A DNA stretch of 64,000 bases from Dyadobacter psychrophilus (GTDB taxonomy: Bacteria > Bacteroidota > Bacteroidia > Cytophagales > Spirosomataceae): contig NZ_FUZA01000007.1 of assembly GCF_900167945.1 (NCBI RefSeq), forward strand, positions 124,001 through 188,000, read 5' to 3'. Under the pieces are notes generated by a model. The model made no database searches and was not told where the DNA came from. It saw only the letters and a list, made by a program, of their open reading frames with translations. The position numbers and the translations under genes are program-made. Positions 25,306 through 34,407 of the stretch are shown in pieces (within the stretch, counting starts at the first letter, position 1; every line of letters starts with the position of its first letter).

Positions 25306-25887
25306 ATGTCAAAAGGACTAATTGCAGTTATCGTCGTAATTCTTATTCTTGGATTCGTAGGCTGCGGTAAATATAATGGCCTGGTAAGCAAAGACGAGGT
25401 CGTAAAAGAATCATGGGCTAAGGTGGAAAGCCAGTACCAGCGTCGCGCAGACCTTATTCCCAATTTAGTAAGCACAGTAAAAGGCGCTGCCGATTTTGAA
25501 AAAGGAACATTAACAGCAGTGATAGAGGCTCGTGCAAAAGCAACGCAAACCACCATTAATGCAGGCGACCTTACTCCTGAGAACATTGCGAAATTTCAAG
25601 GCGCTCAGGATCAATTGAGCGGTGCGCTTTCCCGATTACTTGTAACGGTTGAGCAATATCCGCAGTTGAAAGCCAATCAGAACTTCCTGGATTTGCAAGC
25701 CCAGCTTGAAGGCACTGAAAACCGCATAACGGTTGCAAGAAACGACTTTAACACGGTTGTGAAGGATTATAATCAGGAAGTGCGCACATTCCCTAACAAT
25801 CTCTTTGCAGGCGTTTTCGGGTTCTCTCAAAAGGGTTATTTCACAGCGGCAGCTGGTTCGGACAAGGCCCCAACGGTGCAGTTCTAA
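25306..25887 (+). CDS. LemA family protein
   Basis: LemA proteins are membrane-anchored four-helix-bundle proteins of uncertain role. The 193 aa product has an N-terminal hydrophobic segment (VIVVILILGFVGC, which could also be a lipobox with Cys at about 22), then the family signature SWAKVESQYQRRADLIPNLVSTVKG and a C-terminal TFPNNLFAGVFGF. It is followed by two TPM-domain genes at 39 bp and 3 bp, the classic LemA-TPM gene neighbourhood, suggesting one envelope function. Confidence 0.93.
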   Translation: MSKGLIAVIVVILILGFVGCGKYNGLVSKDEVVKESWAKVESQYQRRADLIPNLVSTVKGAADFEKGTLTAVIEARAKATQTTINAGDLTPENIAKFQGAQDQLSGALSRLLVTVEQYPQLKANQNFLDLQAQLEGTENRITVARNDFNTVVKDYNQEVRTFPNNLFAGVFGFSQKGYFTAAAGSDKAPTVQF

Positions 25888-25926
25888 AAGCGCACATTGG
25901 TTCTCAAGTACTAAAACCAGATCATC

Positions 25927-26370
25927 ATGGCCACAGATCCTCTCTTTTTTTCTGAAAAGGAGCAGCAGCTTATCATTGAAGCCATTCAGCAGGCTGAGAA
26001 ACAGACATCCGGTGAAGTAAAGGTGCATATCGAAAAGAAATGCCCTACTCCGGATGTGATGGACCGCGCTAAGGAAGTCTTTCTTTTTCTGAATCTAGAT
26101 AAAACTGCCCAACAAAATGGTGTGCTTTTTTATCTGGCCTATGAAGACCGTAAGTTCGCTGTTTTAGGTGATAAGGGGATTGATGCGAAGGTTACCGCTG
26201 ATTTTTGGAATAGTACAAAAGATCTTCTCCGGCAATATTTTTCAAACGGGCAGTATTCGGAAGGGCTTGCAAAAGGGATCGCAGAAGCCGGTTTTCAATT
26301 GAAAAAGCATTTCCCCTTCCGGTCTGACGACATCAACGAACTACCGGACGATATTTCGTTCGGGCACTGA
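25927..26370 (+). CDS. TPM domain protein without signal peptide
   Basis: The 147 aa product is essentially one TPM (TPM_phosphatase) domain: FSEKEQQLIIEAIQQAEKQTSGEVKVHIEK near the start, GVLFYLAYEDRKFAVLGDKGID, and a C-terminal YSEGLAKGIAEAG. No export signal or membrane segment is visible, so it should act in the cytoplasm, unlike its neighbour. It lies between lemA and the exported TPM protein with a 3 bp gap to the latter. Biochemical function in Bacteroidota is unsettled; phosphatase activity is reported for a plant homologue. Confidence 0.88.
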   Translation: MATDPLFFSEKEQQLIIEAIQQAEKQTSGEVKVHIEKKCPTPDVMDRAKEVFLFLNLDKTAQQNGVLFYLAYEDRKFAVLGDKGIDAKVTADFWNSTKDLLRQYFSNGQYSEGLAKGIAEAGFQLKKHFPFRSDDINELPDDISFGH

Positions 26371-26373
26371 TCT

Positions 26374-27141
26374 ATGAAAAAAGCCCTCATTCTCTTTTGC
26401 CTGATTTGGCTCACATTATTAAATGTGACTGCTCAGGATATTCCAAAAAAACCAGATCCTCCCAAGCTGGTCAACGACTTTGCCAATCAGCTCAATGCAA
26501 GTGAGGAAGAGCAACTGGAGCAGAAACTGATTGCTTACAACGACTCTACTTCATCGCAGATTGTCATCGTTATCGTGCCTACAACGGGCGATTATCCAAT
26601 CGCCGATTATGCATTAAAGCTTGGCCGCGAATGGGGCGTCGGACAGAAGGATAAAGACAATGGAATCGTTTTGCTTTGGGCTCCTACGGACCGGAAAGTG
26701 TATATAAGCACGGGCTACGGCCTGGAAGGTGCCATTCCGGATGCAATTGCCAAGCGGATCATTACGCAAGTGATCACGCCTCAGTTCAAGAACGGGCAGT
26801 TTTATCAGGGCTTGGATCAGGGCGTGGATATGATTTTCAAGTATGCAACCGGAGAATATAAAGCTGATCCAAACGAAAGCAATGACGACGGATCTTTCCC
26901 GCCCCTTTTGATCGTCATCATCATATTCATCGTCATTATGATTTTTGTGTTCCGAAACCGTAATAATGGTGGAGGACGCGGTGGATTCGGCGGTTTTGGC
27001 GGACCAGTCATTTGGCCATATACTACCCATTCCGGGGGAGGAAGTTTTTCAGGAAACTGGGGCGGAGGCGGCAGCAGCGGTGGTTTCGGGGGTTTCGGCG
27101 GAGGAAGTTTTGGTGGCGGAGGAGCTGGCGGAGACTACTAA
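26374..27141 (+). CDS. Exported TPM domain protein with Gly-rich tail
   Basis: The 255 aa product has a signal peptide (ending near LLNVTAQ) and a TPM domain at about 30-160 (LVNDFANQLNASEEEQLEQKL, SSQIVIVIVPTTGDYPIADYA, ISTGYGLEGAIPDAIAKRI). A transmembrane helix (about 175-192, FPPLLIVIIIFIVIMIFVF) is followed by a Gly/Phe/Ser-rich tail (GGGSFGGGGAGG). This is the standard YgcG-like layout, with the TPM domain in the periplasm and the tail in the cytoplasm. It closes the LemA-TPM-TPM operon and is followed by a terminator. Confidence 0.92.
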   Translation: MKKALILFCLIWLTLLNVTAQDIPKKPDPPKLVNDFANQLNASEEEQLEQKLIAYNDSTSSQIVIVIVPTTGDYPIADYALKLGREWGVGQKDKDNGIVLLWAPTDRKVYISTGYGLEGAIPDAIAKRIITQVITPQFKNGQFYQGLDQGVDMIFKYATGEYKADPNESNDDGSFPPLLIVIIIFIVIMIFVFRNRNNGGGRGGFGGFGGPVIWPYTTHSGGGSFSGNWGGGGSSGGFGGFGGGSFGGGGAGGDY

Positions 27142-27181
27142 CTGGTTGATAATCTGTCACTTAACAAGGTGCTATATTTAC

Positions 27182-27222
27182 AAAAGGCCTGATGCACGTA
27201 TCCGTAGCGTCAGGCCTTTTGC
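27182..27222 (+). terminator. Terminator after the LemA-TPM operon
   Basis: AAAAGGCCTGATGC and GCGTCAGGCCTTTT form a 14 bp stem with one G-T pair around an 11 nt loop, followed by a T-rich stretch. It lies 40 bp past the TPM gene stop. Confidence 0.88.
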
Positions 27223-27314
27223 TTTGCATTGTGTACTAGGCCGTTAACGTATAGTATTGGCATAGTTTTTTGTTTAAATCCAGTAATATTATCATTTAAC
27301 CTAAACAAATTTCT

Positions 27315-28223
27315 ATGGAAAGGAAAAATAACACCGGTCTATTGGTCGGTTTAGTCCTTATGACAATCCTCGCAGCAGTATTCGGCTACCTTTATTACAA
27401 TGAGCGCACTATAACGAATAAGCAGGAAACAGACCTGCAAGCCCGCGTTAACGAACTGGCGTCGGCAGAGATCAAACTGGATTCTATTTCCAAACAGCTC
27501 GATGCACGTATCCAGGAAGTGCAGGGACTTGGTGGCGACATTGAGGAGCTTCAAAAGGTAAAGGCTGCGCTGGAAAACGACCGTATTGCATTGCGGAAAG
27601 GCAATATGACCATGGGTAAAAAAGTGAAGGAATACGAAGCTTTCCTTACCAAAAAAGACGAAGAGATTGCGCAGCTTAGAGAAGAAAACCAGCAGCTAAT
27701 CAGCCAGAATGAGACATTAGCTCAGGAAAAAACGGTTTTGGAAACCACAAAACAGGCGATCAGCGACTCTCTAACTGGCGTTATTTCTAAAAATACAGAG
27801 CTGGAATCGAAAGTAACGATGGCAGCAGCTTTGCGCGCACGTAGCGTAAAGGTTTATGCAGTTTCTTCCAAAGGCAAGGTGAGAGAGGGTGAAAACGTAA
27901 AGGCAAAACGCGTAGACAAGGTTCGGGTCGATTTTATTCTGGAAAAAAATCCGTTGACTTTGACAGACAACAAAACCATTTATCTCCGCATCATTGATCC
28001 TACCGGAGCAACCATTTCGGATACCAAAACCGGCTCTGGCGTGTTTGAGTATAATGGTCAGGAACAAGGATATACTATTAGTAAAGACGTTGCTTACACG
28101 AACAACAATCAGGATGTGAGTATCCTTTATGACAAGGATGCATCGTTCGCATCGGGCAAATACACTATTGAACTTTACTCGGAAGGTTTCTCAATTGGAG
28201 AGGGCTCATTTTCAGTAAAGTAA
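27315..28223 (+). CDS. Membrane-anchored coiled-coil protein
   Basis: I do not recognise a named family for this 302 aa product. It has an N-terminal transmembrane helix (about 8-28, GLLVGLVLMTILAAVFGYLYY) and a long heptad-rich coiled coil at about 30-165. A C-terminal beta-rich domain (about 175-302, KVRVDFILEKNPLTLTDNKTIYLRI) follows. The topology suggests a periplasmic coiled coil presenting a small beta domain. It is a single-gene unit between two terminators. The catalytic role is probably none; a structural or scaffolding role is inference. Confidence 0.8.
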   Translation: MERKNNTGLLVGLVLMTILAAVFGYLYYNERTITNKQETDLQARVNELASAEIKLDSISKQLDARIQEVQGLGGDIEELQKVKAALENDRIALRKGNMTMGKKVKEYEAFLTKKDEEIAQLREENQQLISQNETLAQEKTVLETTKQAISDSLTGVISKNTELESKVTMAAALRARSVKVYAVSSKGKVREGENVKAKRVDKVRVDFILEKNPLTLTDNKTIYLRIIDPTGATISDTKTGSGVFEYNGQEQGYTISKDVAYTNNNQDVSILYDKDASFASGKYTIELYSEGFSIGEGSFSVK

Positions 28224-28254
28224 GGCTTACAATGATCAGAAACGTTGTGATGAT

Positions 28255-28294
28255 AGCGGCAACTGGCTCGATGAAGTCAGTTGCCGCTTTTATT
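28255..28294 (+). terminator. Terminator after the coiled-coil gene
   Basis: AGCGGCAACTG and CAGTTGCCGCT form an 11 bp perfect stem with a 12 nt loop, followed by TTTATTTT. It starts 32 bp past the stop. Confidence 0.88.
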
Positions 28295-28388
28295 TTACCG
28301 GTTTATTTATATTTCTCGTTATTTCCTATCTTGTGCAATAAAATTTTCAATAAATAGCCCATTATACCAAATAAAACACCTCTCTTCT

Positions 28389-29879
28389 ATGTCTGCACAG
28401 ATATCCCAAAAGCACCCCACGGGCCTGTATGTTCTATTTTTTGCTGAAATGTGGGAGCGGTTCAGTTATTATGGGATGCGTGCAATTCTCTTACTTTTCC
28501 TTCTTGATTCCGTTCGGGGCGGAATGGCTATGAATGCAGCGGAAGCAGCGGCCATCTATGGGCTTTACACTGCCTCTGTATATTTGCTAACATTGCCTGG
28601 CGGCTGGTTGGCCGATAACATTCTCGGGCAAAAGAAGGCGATTTGGTACGGTGGAATTGTAATTATGCTAGGTCACATCATCCTTGCCGTGCCGGGTGGC
28701 AGCGGGCTGTTCTTTTTAGGACTTACTACGGTTGCAGTGGGTACCGGCTTGTTGAAGCCAAATATCAGTTCAATTGTGGGCGAATTGTATCCTGAGGGCG
28801 GTGCTAGGCGCGATGCTGCATTCTCCATTTTCTACATGGGTATTAACCTGGGCTCTTTCCTTGGAATCGCCATTGTTGGTTATCTTGGAGAGCGTATCAG
28901 CTGGCATATGGGTTTTGGTGCAGCCGCAGTTGGCATGCTTCTCGGGTTAGTTGTTTTCCGTTATGGAAGCGCGCGTCACTTAAAGGGAATGGGTGATGTG
29001 CCGCCTGCCAGGATAGCAACAGCCGAGTCCGACGCAAAAAATGGCACCAACAAAAAACTTGGTTATGCCTTTATCGGAGCGCTTGTTGTCCTTTTAATTG
29101 TCCTGCAATCTTCGGGCGTACTGGATATGACCACGGCACAGGGATTGGCCAAAGGTGCCGGTGTGATCATTGTCATTATTTCTGCTTCCTATTTCCTTTT
29201 CATATTGTTTGCCGGCGGACTTACCCGCGTCGAACAATATCGCGTAGTTGTGCTAATCATCCTGTTTCTGGCCATAGCGCTCTTCTGGGCAGGCTATGAA
29301 CAAGCTGGAACATCACTACAAATATTCGCTGAAAGGCATACCCAGCGCGTTATAGGCGGATGGGAAGTGCCATCCAGCTGGTTCCAGAACTTCCAGCCCA
29401 CATTCGTGCTTCTTTTCGCGCCCGTATTAGCCAGCTTATGGATCTATTTATCGTCAAAAAATCTTAATCCATCCATTCCGGTCAAATTTGCAGCAGGCCT
29501 AATTTTGCTTGGTTTGAGCTTTTTCGTCATGGTGGCAGCTTCTAAAATTGCGGTTACAGGCCAACTTGCCTCTCCGCTATTCCTTACTTTCACATACTTT
29601 TTGCATACGATCGGTGAATTGTGTGTGAGCCCTGTTGGATTGAGCTCTTATACAAAACTTGCCCCGAAACGCTACGTAAGCCAATTGATGGGCATATGGT
29701 TCGTAGGTGCATCGCTTGGAAACCTCATTGCCGGGATCTTTGCAGGGGGATTTGACGAAGAGAATATTATGCAAATGCCCGGCTTATTCAACCAGGTGGC
29801 GATTATTACGACGGTTTTTGGCCTTATCCTTCTTGTCTTCTGGAAGCCTATCAAAGGATGGATGGGTGGAATTTCGTAA
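28389..29879 (+). CDS. POT family di/tripeptide:proton symporter
   Basis: The 496 aa protein is an inner-membrane MFS peptide transporter of the POT/PTR2 family. It has GLYVLFFAEMWERFSYYGMRAIL with the ExxER-type helix 1 motif (EMWERFSYYGMR) and the PTR2 signature FYMGINLGSFLG. The conserved helix 10 Pro/Ser region (ELCVSPVGLS) is also present. It has about 14 hydrophobic segments. The open frame begins 36 codons upstream, but only the ATG at 28,389 (MSAQISQKHPTGLYVLFF) fits the family. It is followed 30 bp later by a peptidase lipoprotein gene, suggesting joint peptide use. Confidence 0.93.
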   Translation: MSAQISQKHPTGLYVLFFAEMWERFSYYGMRAILLLFLLDSVRGGMAMNAAEAAAIYGLYTASVYLLTLPGGWLADNILGQKKAIWYGGIVIMLGHIILAVPGGSGLFFLGLTTVAVGTGLLKPNISSIVGELYPEGGARRDAAFSIFYMGINLGSFLGIAIVGYLGERISWHMGFGAAAVGMLLGLVVFRYGSARHLKGMGDVPPARIATAESDAKNGTNKKLGYAFIGALVVLLIVLQSSGVLDMTTAQGLAKGAGVIIVIISASYFLFILFAGGLTRVEQYRVVVLIILFLAIALFWAGYEQAGTSLQIFAERHTQRVIGGWEVPSSWFQNFQPTFVLLFAPVLASLWIYLSSKNLNPSIPVKFAAGLILLGLSFFVMVAASKIAVTGQLASPLFLTFTYFLHTIGELCVSPVGLSSYTKLAPKRYVSQLMGIWFVGASLGNLIAGIFAGGFDEENIMQMPGLFNQVAIITTVFGLILLVFWKPIKGWMGGIS

Positions 29880-29909
29880 TTAACACATTAACAATCAATA
29901 CATTAACAA

Positions 29910-31955
29910 ATGAAATTAACCCATTTATGCTATTCTGTACTGGCCTTGTCGCTGGCAATGACTGCTTGTAAGAAGGAAACTGATCAGGAATCTGCTCATG
30001 AAAAAGTCCCTGGATTTGATACGAGCTCGCTCGATTCGACCATTAAGGTCTGCGACGACTTTGACAGTTATGCCAACGGAGGCTGGAAAAAGAACAACCC
30101 CATTCCCGGGACAGAAAGCCGTTGGGGCGCTTTTAATGTGCTGGATAAAGAAAATAAAGAAGTTAGGCTTAAAGGCATTATCCAGGAAATAGTCAAACTG
30201 GAAGATCGAAAAAAAGGGAGTGAAGAGCAGCAAATAGCCGATTATTACCAATCTTACCTGGACACAGTAACGATCGAAAAGCGCTCAATTTCACCATTGA
30301 AGGAATATCTCGACAAAATCAATGGTGTTCAGTCATTGAAAGAGTTAGCTTCCGTTTCGGGGGAATTGCAAAAAATCGGTGTTTCTTCTGTCATTGGAAT
30401 GGGCGTTGACGCGGATCTCAGGAACAGCAAAGTAAATGTGCTTTATGGTGGCCAGGATGGATTAAGTCTTGGAGAAAGAAGTTACTACGACCGGACTGAT
30501 TCGAGCACAGTAAAAGTGAGGGAAGAGTTTGTAAAACATGTGGACAAGATGTTCTCCCTGGCAACATTCCCGGATCAAAAGCCGGGACAAACAATCCTGG
30601 ATTTTGAGACCAAGCTGGCCAAACTGCAACTGACCAATGTGGAGCTTCGCGACCCTGTGAAAACTTATAACAAAATGTCTTTCAAAGGTTTCCAATCACT
30701 TGCCCCGGATTTCGACCTGGAAGCATTCTCAGACAAACAGGACATTAAAACCGACAGCATTGTCGTTCAAAACAAGCCTTACGTTGAAAATGTGAACAAG
30801 TTGCTGAAAGCTACACCGATTGCTACCTTAAAGCTTTATGCCAAATGGCAATTGCTTTCGCGGTTTGCCGGTTATTTGCCTAAAAGCTTTGATCAGGAAA
30901 ATTTCCGCTTTTTCAGCACGGTCATGCGCGGTACGAAACAGCAAAAGGCAAGAGTTGAACGTGCTATCCGCTCAACAGACGGATTATTAGGAATGCCTTT
31001 GGGAAAACTATTTTCTAAAAAATACTTCCCAGAGGAAGACAAGAAAAAGGTTTCCGACATGATTGAAAACGTGCGCACAGTGTATGGCGAACGCATTGAC
31101 AAACTTTCTTGGATGAGCGATTCCACAAAAGCGAAAGCGCATAAGAAGCTAAAAGCTTTTACTTATAAAATCGGCTATCCTGATAAATGGAAGGACTATT
31201 CGTCCATTGAAGTTGTGAAGGACAAACTGTTTGAAAACGTTATTTCAGCTTCACTTTACGCGCATAAGGAAGAAGTGGACAAAATAGGGAAGCCTGTGGA
31301 TAAAGCAGAATGGCTAATGACCCCGCAAACCGTAAATGCTTATTACAATCCGCTAAACAACGAAATCGTGTTCCCTGCCGGGATTTTGCAACCGCCATTT
31401 TACAATCGAGATGCAGATGACGCCATCAATTACGGTGGGATCATCGCGGTTATTGGCCACGAATTTACACATGGTTTCGATGATCAGGGATCGCAGTTTG
31501 ATGACGAGGGAAATCTTAAAAACTGGTGGACAGCCTCAGACAGGGCTAATTTTGATAAGCTTACCAAAAAGTACATTGACTATTTCAGCGGAATAGAAGC
31601 ATTGCCTGGTTTTAAAATCAATGGTGCACTAACCATTGGTGAAAATGTGGCTGACTTAGGTGGGCTCACACTTGCTTACTACGCATTGGAAAAATCCCTG
31701 AAAGGCAAAGCAGAACCTGCTCCTATCGACGGTTTCAACTGGAAACAACGCTTCTTCCTGGGCTGGGCACAGGTATGGCACATGAACACAACCAACGAAG
31801 CATTAAGAAATCAGGTGCAAACTGATCCGCATTCACCCGCAAAAGACCGGATTAACGGACCTATGCCACATTTGAAAGAGTTTGAAGCAGCGTGGAAATG
31901 TACGCCGGGAAGTAAAATGATTTTGCCGGATTCGGCCAGGATCGTGATCTGGTAA
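29910..31955 (+). CDS. M13 family zinc metallopeptidase lipoprotein
   Basis: This neprilysin-like endopeptidase (681 aa) has a lipoprotein signal (lipobox MTAC, Cys20, then KKE), so it acts in the periplasm or at the cell surface. The catalytic motif HEFTH lies at about residues 517-521, and the third zinc ligand is Glu578 in GENVADLGG. An N-terminal domain with CDDFDSYANGGWKK and the NAYYNPLNNEIVFPAG strand upstream are family features. It probably shares a transcript with the upstream peptide transporter. Its stop codon abuts the end of the convergent regulator gene (0 bp gap). Confidence 0.95.
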   Translation: MKLTHLCYSVLALSLAMTACKKETDQESAHEKVPGFDTSSLDSTIKVCDDFDSYANGGWKKNNPIPGTESRWGAFNVLDKENKEVRLKGIIQEIVKLEDRKKGSEEQQIADYYQSYLDTVTIEKRSISPLKEYLDKINGVQSLKELASVSGELQKIGVSSVIGMGVDADLRNSKVNVLYGGQDGLSLGERSYYDRTDSSTVKVREEFVKHVDKMFSLATFPDQKPGQTILDFETKLAKLQLTNVELRDPVKTYNKMSFKGFQSLAPDFDLEAFSDKQDIKTDSIVVQNKPYVENVNKLLKATPIATLKLYAKWQLLSRFAGYLPKSFDQENFRFFSTVMRGTKQQKARVERAIRSTDGLLGMPLGKLFSKKYFPEEDKKKVSDMIENVRTVYGERIDKLSWMSDSTKAKAHKKLKAFTYKIGYPDKWKDYSSIEVVKDKLFENVISASLYAHKEEVDKIGKPVDKAEWLMTPQTVNAYYNPLNNEIVFPAGILQPPFYNRDADDAINYGGIIAVIGHEFTHGFDDQGSQFDDEGNLKNWWTASDRANFDKLTKKYIDYFSGIEALPGFKINGALTIGENVADLGGLTLAYYALEKSLKGKAEPAPIDGFNWKQRFFLGWAQVWHMNTTNEALRNQVQTDPHSPAKDRINGPMPHLKEFEAAWKCTPGSKMILPDSARIVIW

Positions 31956-33116
31956 CTATTTGCCTGCCACGTATCTGTTTCTGTAAACACTTGGACTACA
32001 CCCCTTAGCCTGCCTGAATTGGCGGGCTATATTTTTGCTGTCGGTAAGACCCATATCCAACGCAATTTCAAAAACCGACATGTCCGTATCGAGCAATTTT
32101 TGAGTAAATTTTTCAATGCGGAGGTTAAAAATGTATTTGTAAATCGGGTAACCGGTTATTTCGAGGAACCGCTTTTCCAGCGCACGGCGCGACAATGGCA
32201 CTTGCTTAACCACCTCATCCACATGCAGGTTTTTGTCAATATTCTGGTGAATGTATTTCAATGAAGACGCGATATGGTCGTCGTTGGTCGCGTAAATGTC
32301 TGTGGAATGTCTTGTGATTACCTGGACGGGCTTAACAATGATATCGTAATATTTTGATATGCCGTGTTTGATCATGTGATCAAGCAATTTGGCAGCATCA
32401 TATCCTCCTTTTTCTGCGTCCAACGCAATGCTGGAAAGAGGCGGGTCAGACAAATCGCAGATCATTTCATCATTATCAACCCCCAAAACAGCCACTTCTT
32501 CGGGGATCCTGATGCCCAATTGCCGGCAAACCTCGGTAATGTGCTGCCCCTGGTTATCATCGCACGTCATCAACCCAATAGGCTTCGGAAGTGATTTCAG
32601 CCAGCGGCTCAGCGAACTGGGCTTGTAATACCAAAGCTCGGTAGAACGCGCTTTCTTATGTTCGAAATAGTGAACCTGATGCCCTCGCTTCTTTAATCTC
32701 TCCTCAAATCCTTCTGCTCTTTCTCTGGACCAGACGATATCATTGAAGCCATAGAACGCGAAATTGGTAAAGCCTTTTTTGAGAAAATAATCTGCTCCAA
32801 GTTGCCCCGCTTCCTGATATCCCCCGGTAATGTTGGGAATTTCAGTAAAGCGCTCTTTGAAGTCCTGCGCTATAACCGGAATGCCAGCCTGGACGATTTT
32901 CTCAATATCCTTATTATAAAGTTGTCCGACAATGCCATCGGCCTTCCATTCCAGTGCCCATTTCAGGATTCCGTCTATTCCGACCGTTTCGCGGTGAAAA
33001 AGTGGCATCCGGCAGAATATCCACGGCCCGAATTCCTTGGAATAAGCATTAATCCCCTTCATAAGGCTTTTGCTGTATTCCTCGGCGAAGTCAAGTAAGA
33101 GGATGATCTTATACAT
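31956..33116 (-). CDS. XylR-type transcriptional regulator (LacI-like sensor, AraC DNA-binding domain)
   Basis: The 386 aa protein has an N-terminal periplasmic-binding-protein-like sugar sensor at about 1-270 (ADGIVGQLYNKDIEKIVQAGIPVIAQDF, AVLGVDNDEMICDLSDPPLSSI). An AraC-type double helix-turn-helix follows at about 285-382 (HVDEVVKQVPLSRRALEKRF, SVFEIALDMGLTDSKNIARQF). This layout is that of XylR-family regulators. It is the last gene of a GH20-transporter-regulator run, starting 8 bp after the transporter, so it probably controls this amino-sugar cluster in response to an imported sugar. Confidence 0.92.
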   Translation of the reverse strand: MYKIILLLDFAEEYSKSLMKGINAYSKEFGPWIFCRMPLFHRETVGIDGILKWALEWKADGIVGQLYNKDIEKIVQAGIPVIAQDFKERFTEIPNITGGYQEAGQLGADYFLKKGFTNFAFYGFNDIVWSRERAEGFEERLKKRGHQVHYFEHKKARSTELWYYKPSSLSRWLKSLPKPIGLMTCDDNQGQHITEVCRQLGIRIPEEVAVLGVDNDEMICDLSDPPLSSIALDAEKGGYDAAKLLDHMIKHGISKYYDIIVKPVQVITRHSTDIYATNDDHIASSLKYIHQNIDKNLHVDEVVKQVPLSRRALEKRFLEITGYPIYKYIFNLRIEKFTQKLLDTDMSVFEIALDMGLTDSKNIARQFRQAKGCSPSVYRNRYVAGK

Positions 33117-33124
33117 TCGGCAGG

Positions 33125-34372
33125 TCAGAATATGTCCTTAATGCTCGTAATTGTATCATTGTTGACCAGCGGCCTGGCCCAGATGCCAATGCTGAAAATG
33201 TAAGCCAAAGGCACGAAAAGGAATAACATCGCCATTTGTAAACCAAACAACTCCCCCAGCCCGCCCACGATCAAAGGCACAACCGCTCCGCCCGCGATCC
33301 CCGCGCACAAAATGCCTGAAAAAGTCCCGTGATGTCTTGGAACAGAATTCAATGCAAGGGAAAAGATCACAGAATACATGACCGAAGCAAAAAATCCGGT
33401 GACCGGAAATGCGTTCATAGCGACCGCTTTGGAGCCAAACAATGCAAAAGCCAGTGCTAAAATCGCTCCGGAAGTAAAAAAAATCAACACTTTACGGCTA
33501 TCGAATATTTTCAGAAGCACCAATCCCAGAAAGCAGCCGACTGTAAGCAAGCCCCAGAAATAGGAAATAACAGCCGCGCCGTCGGTGGCCGGATCCACAC
33601 TGTGATAAGTTTGCAAAAATTGGGAGATCCAGTTGGCTATGCCCTGCTCGGTGCCTACGTAGGCAAAAATGCCCAAAAAGAACAGCCAGACCGACTTGTT
33701 GGCAACAAGTTCTTTAAATGAATGTCCAACATCCATGCGCTCGTCTTCCAGCAAATCCACTTTCGGAAATTTCACCAATGCAATTACAACCACCATAAGC
33801 AATGCTATCACGGCAAAAACCCAGTAAAGCGAAACCCACTTAAGGTTTTCCGGGACCAGATTATTTAATGTTTCAATCAAAAATCCGGAGTTGTCCGAAT
33901 GCACATTGAGCACCAGATAACTGTAAAGCATTGGGCTCAAAAATGAAGCGCCGCCGAAAAAAAGCTGCGCCAGCACCGAAAAAAAAGCAAATTTCTCTTC
34001 CCCTCCAGCAACCCGGAGTAAAGGGTTAATAACGACTTGGAGCATGGCCATGCCAATCCCGATCAGGAAAAGGGAGGATAAGGCGATGGCAAAACTGGGA
34101 ATAATGGCAAAAAGCAGCGCCCCGAAGAAAGCAAGCAAAAAAGCCAGTAGCAGCACCGGCTTCTCTCCATATTTCTCAACCATAAGCCCCGCTGGGATTG
34201 ACATAACGCCATAAGCAACGAAAAACGCAAATGGAAGAAACCCCGCAAGGCCAATGCTCAGGCTAAAACTCTTCACAATATCAGGAATGATCGGCCCCAG
34301 GATATTGGTCAAAAACGAAATGACAAAGAATATCAGCAGGATCAGAACAACAATAAAAATATTCCTTTGCAT
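33125..34372 (-). CDS. MFS sugar transporter, FucP/NagP-like
   Basis: The 415 aa protein has 12 predicted membrane helices and FHS-family features (ILGPIIPDIVKSFSLSIGLAGFLPFAFFVAYGVMSIPAG near TM1-2, GIGMAMLQVVINPLLR, PVTGFFASVMYSVIFSLALN), as in fucose and N-acetylglucosamine proton symporters. The position after a GH20 hexosaminidase (35 bp gap) suggests uptake of the released amino sugar, in the manner of NagP. The substrate is inferred from context. Confidence 0.88.
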   Translation of the reverse strand: MQRNIFIVVLILLIFFVISFLTNILGPIIPDIVKSFSLSIGLAGFLPFAFFVAYGVMSIPAGLMVEKYGEKPVLLLAFLLAFFGALLFAIIPSFAIALSSLFLIGIGMAMLQVVINPLLRVAGGEEKFAFFSVLAQLFFGGASFLSPMLYSYLVLNVHSDNSGFLIETLNNLVPENLKWVSLYWVFAVIALLMVVVIALVKFPKVDLLEDERMDVGHSFKELVANKSVWLFFLGIFAYVGTEQGIANWISQFLQTYHSVDPATDGAAVISYFWGLLTVGCFLGLVLLKIFDSRKVLIFFTSGAILALAFALFGSKAVAMNAFPVTGFFASVMYSVIFSLALNSVPRHHGTFSGILCAGIAGGAVVPLIVGGLGELFGLQMAMLFLFVPLAYIFSIGIWARPLVNNDTITSIKDIF

Positions 34373-34407
34373 GAGGGTTGGGGCTAACTATACACTTCTT
34401 TTCCAGC

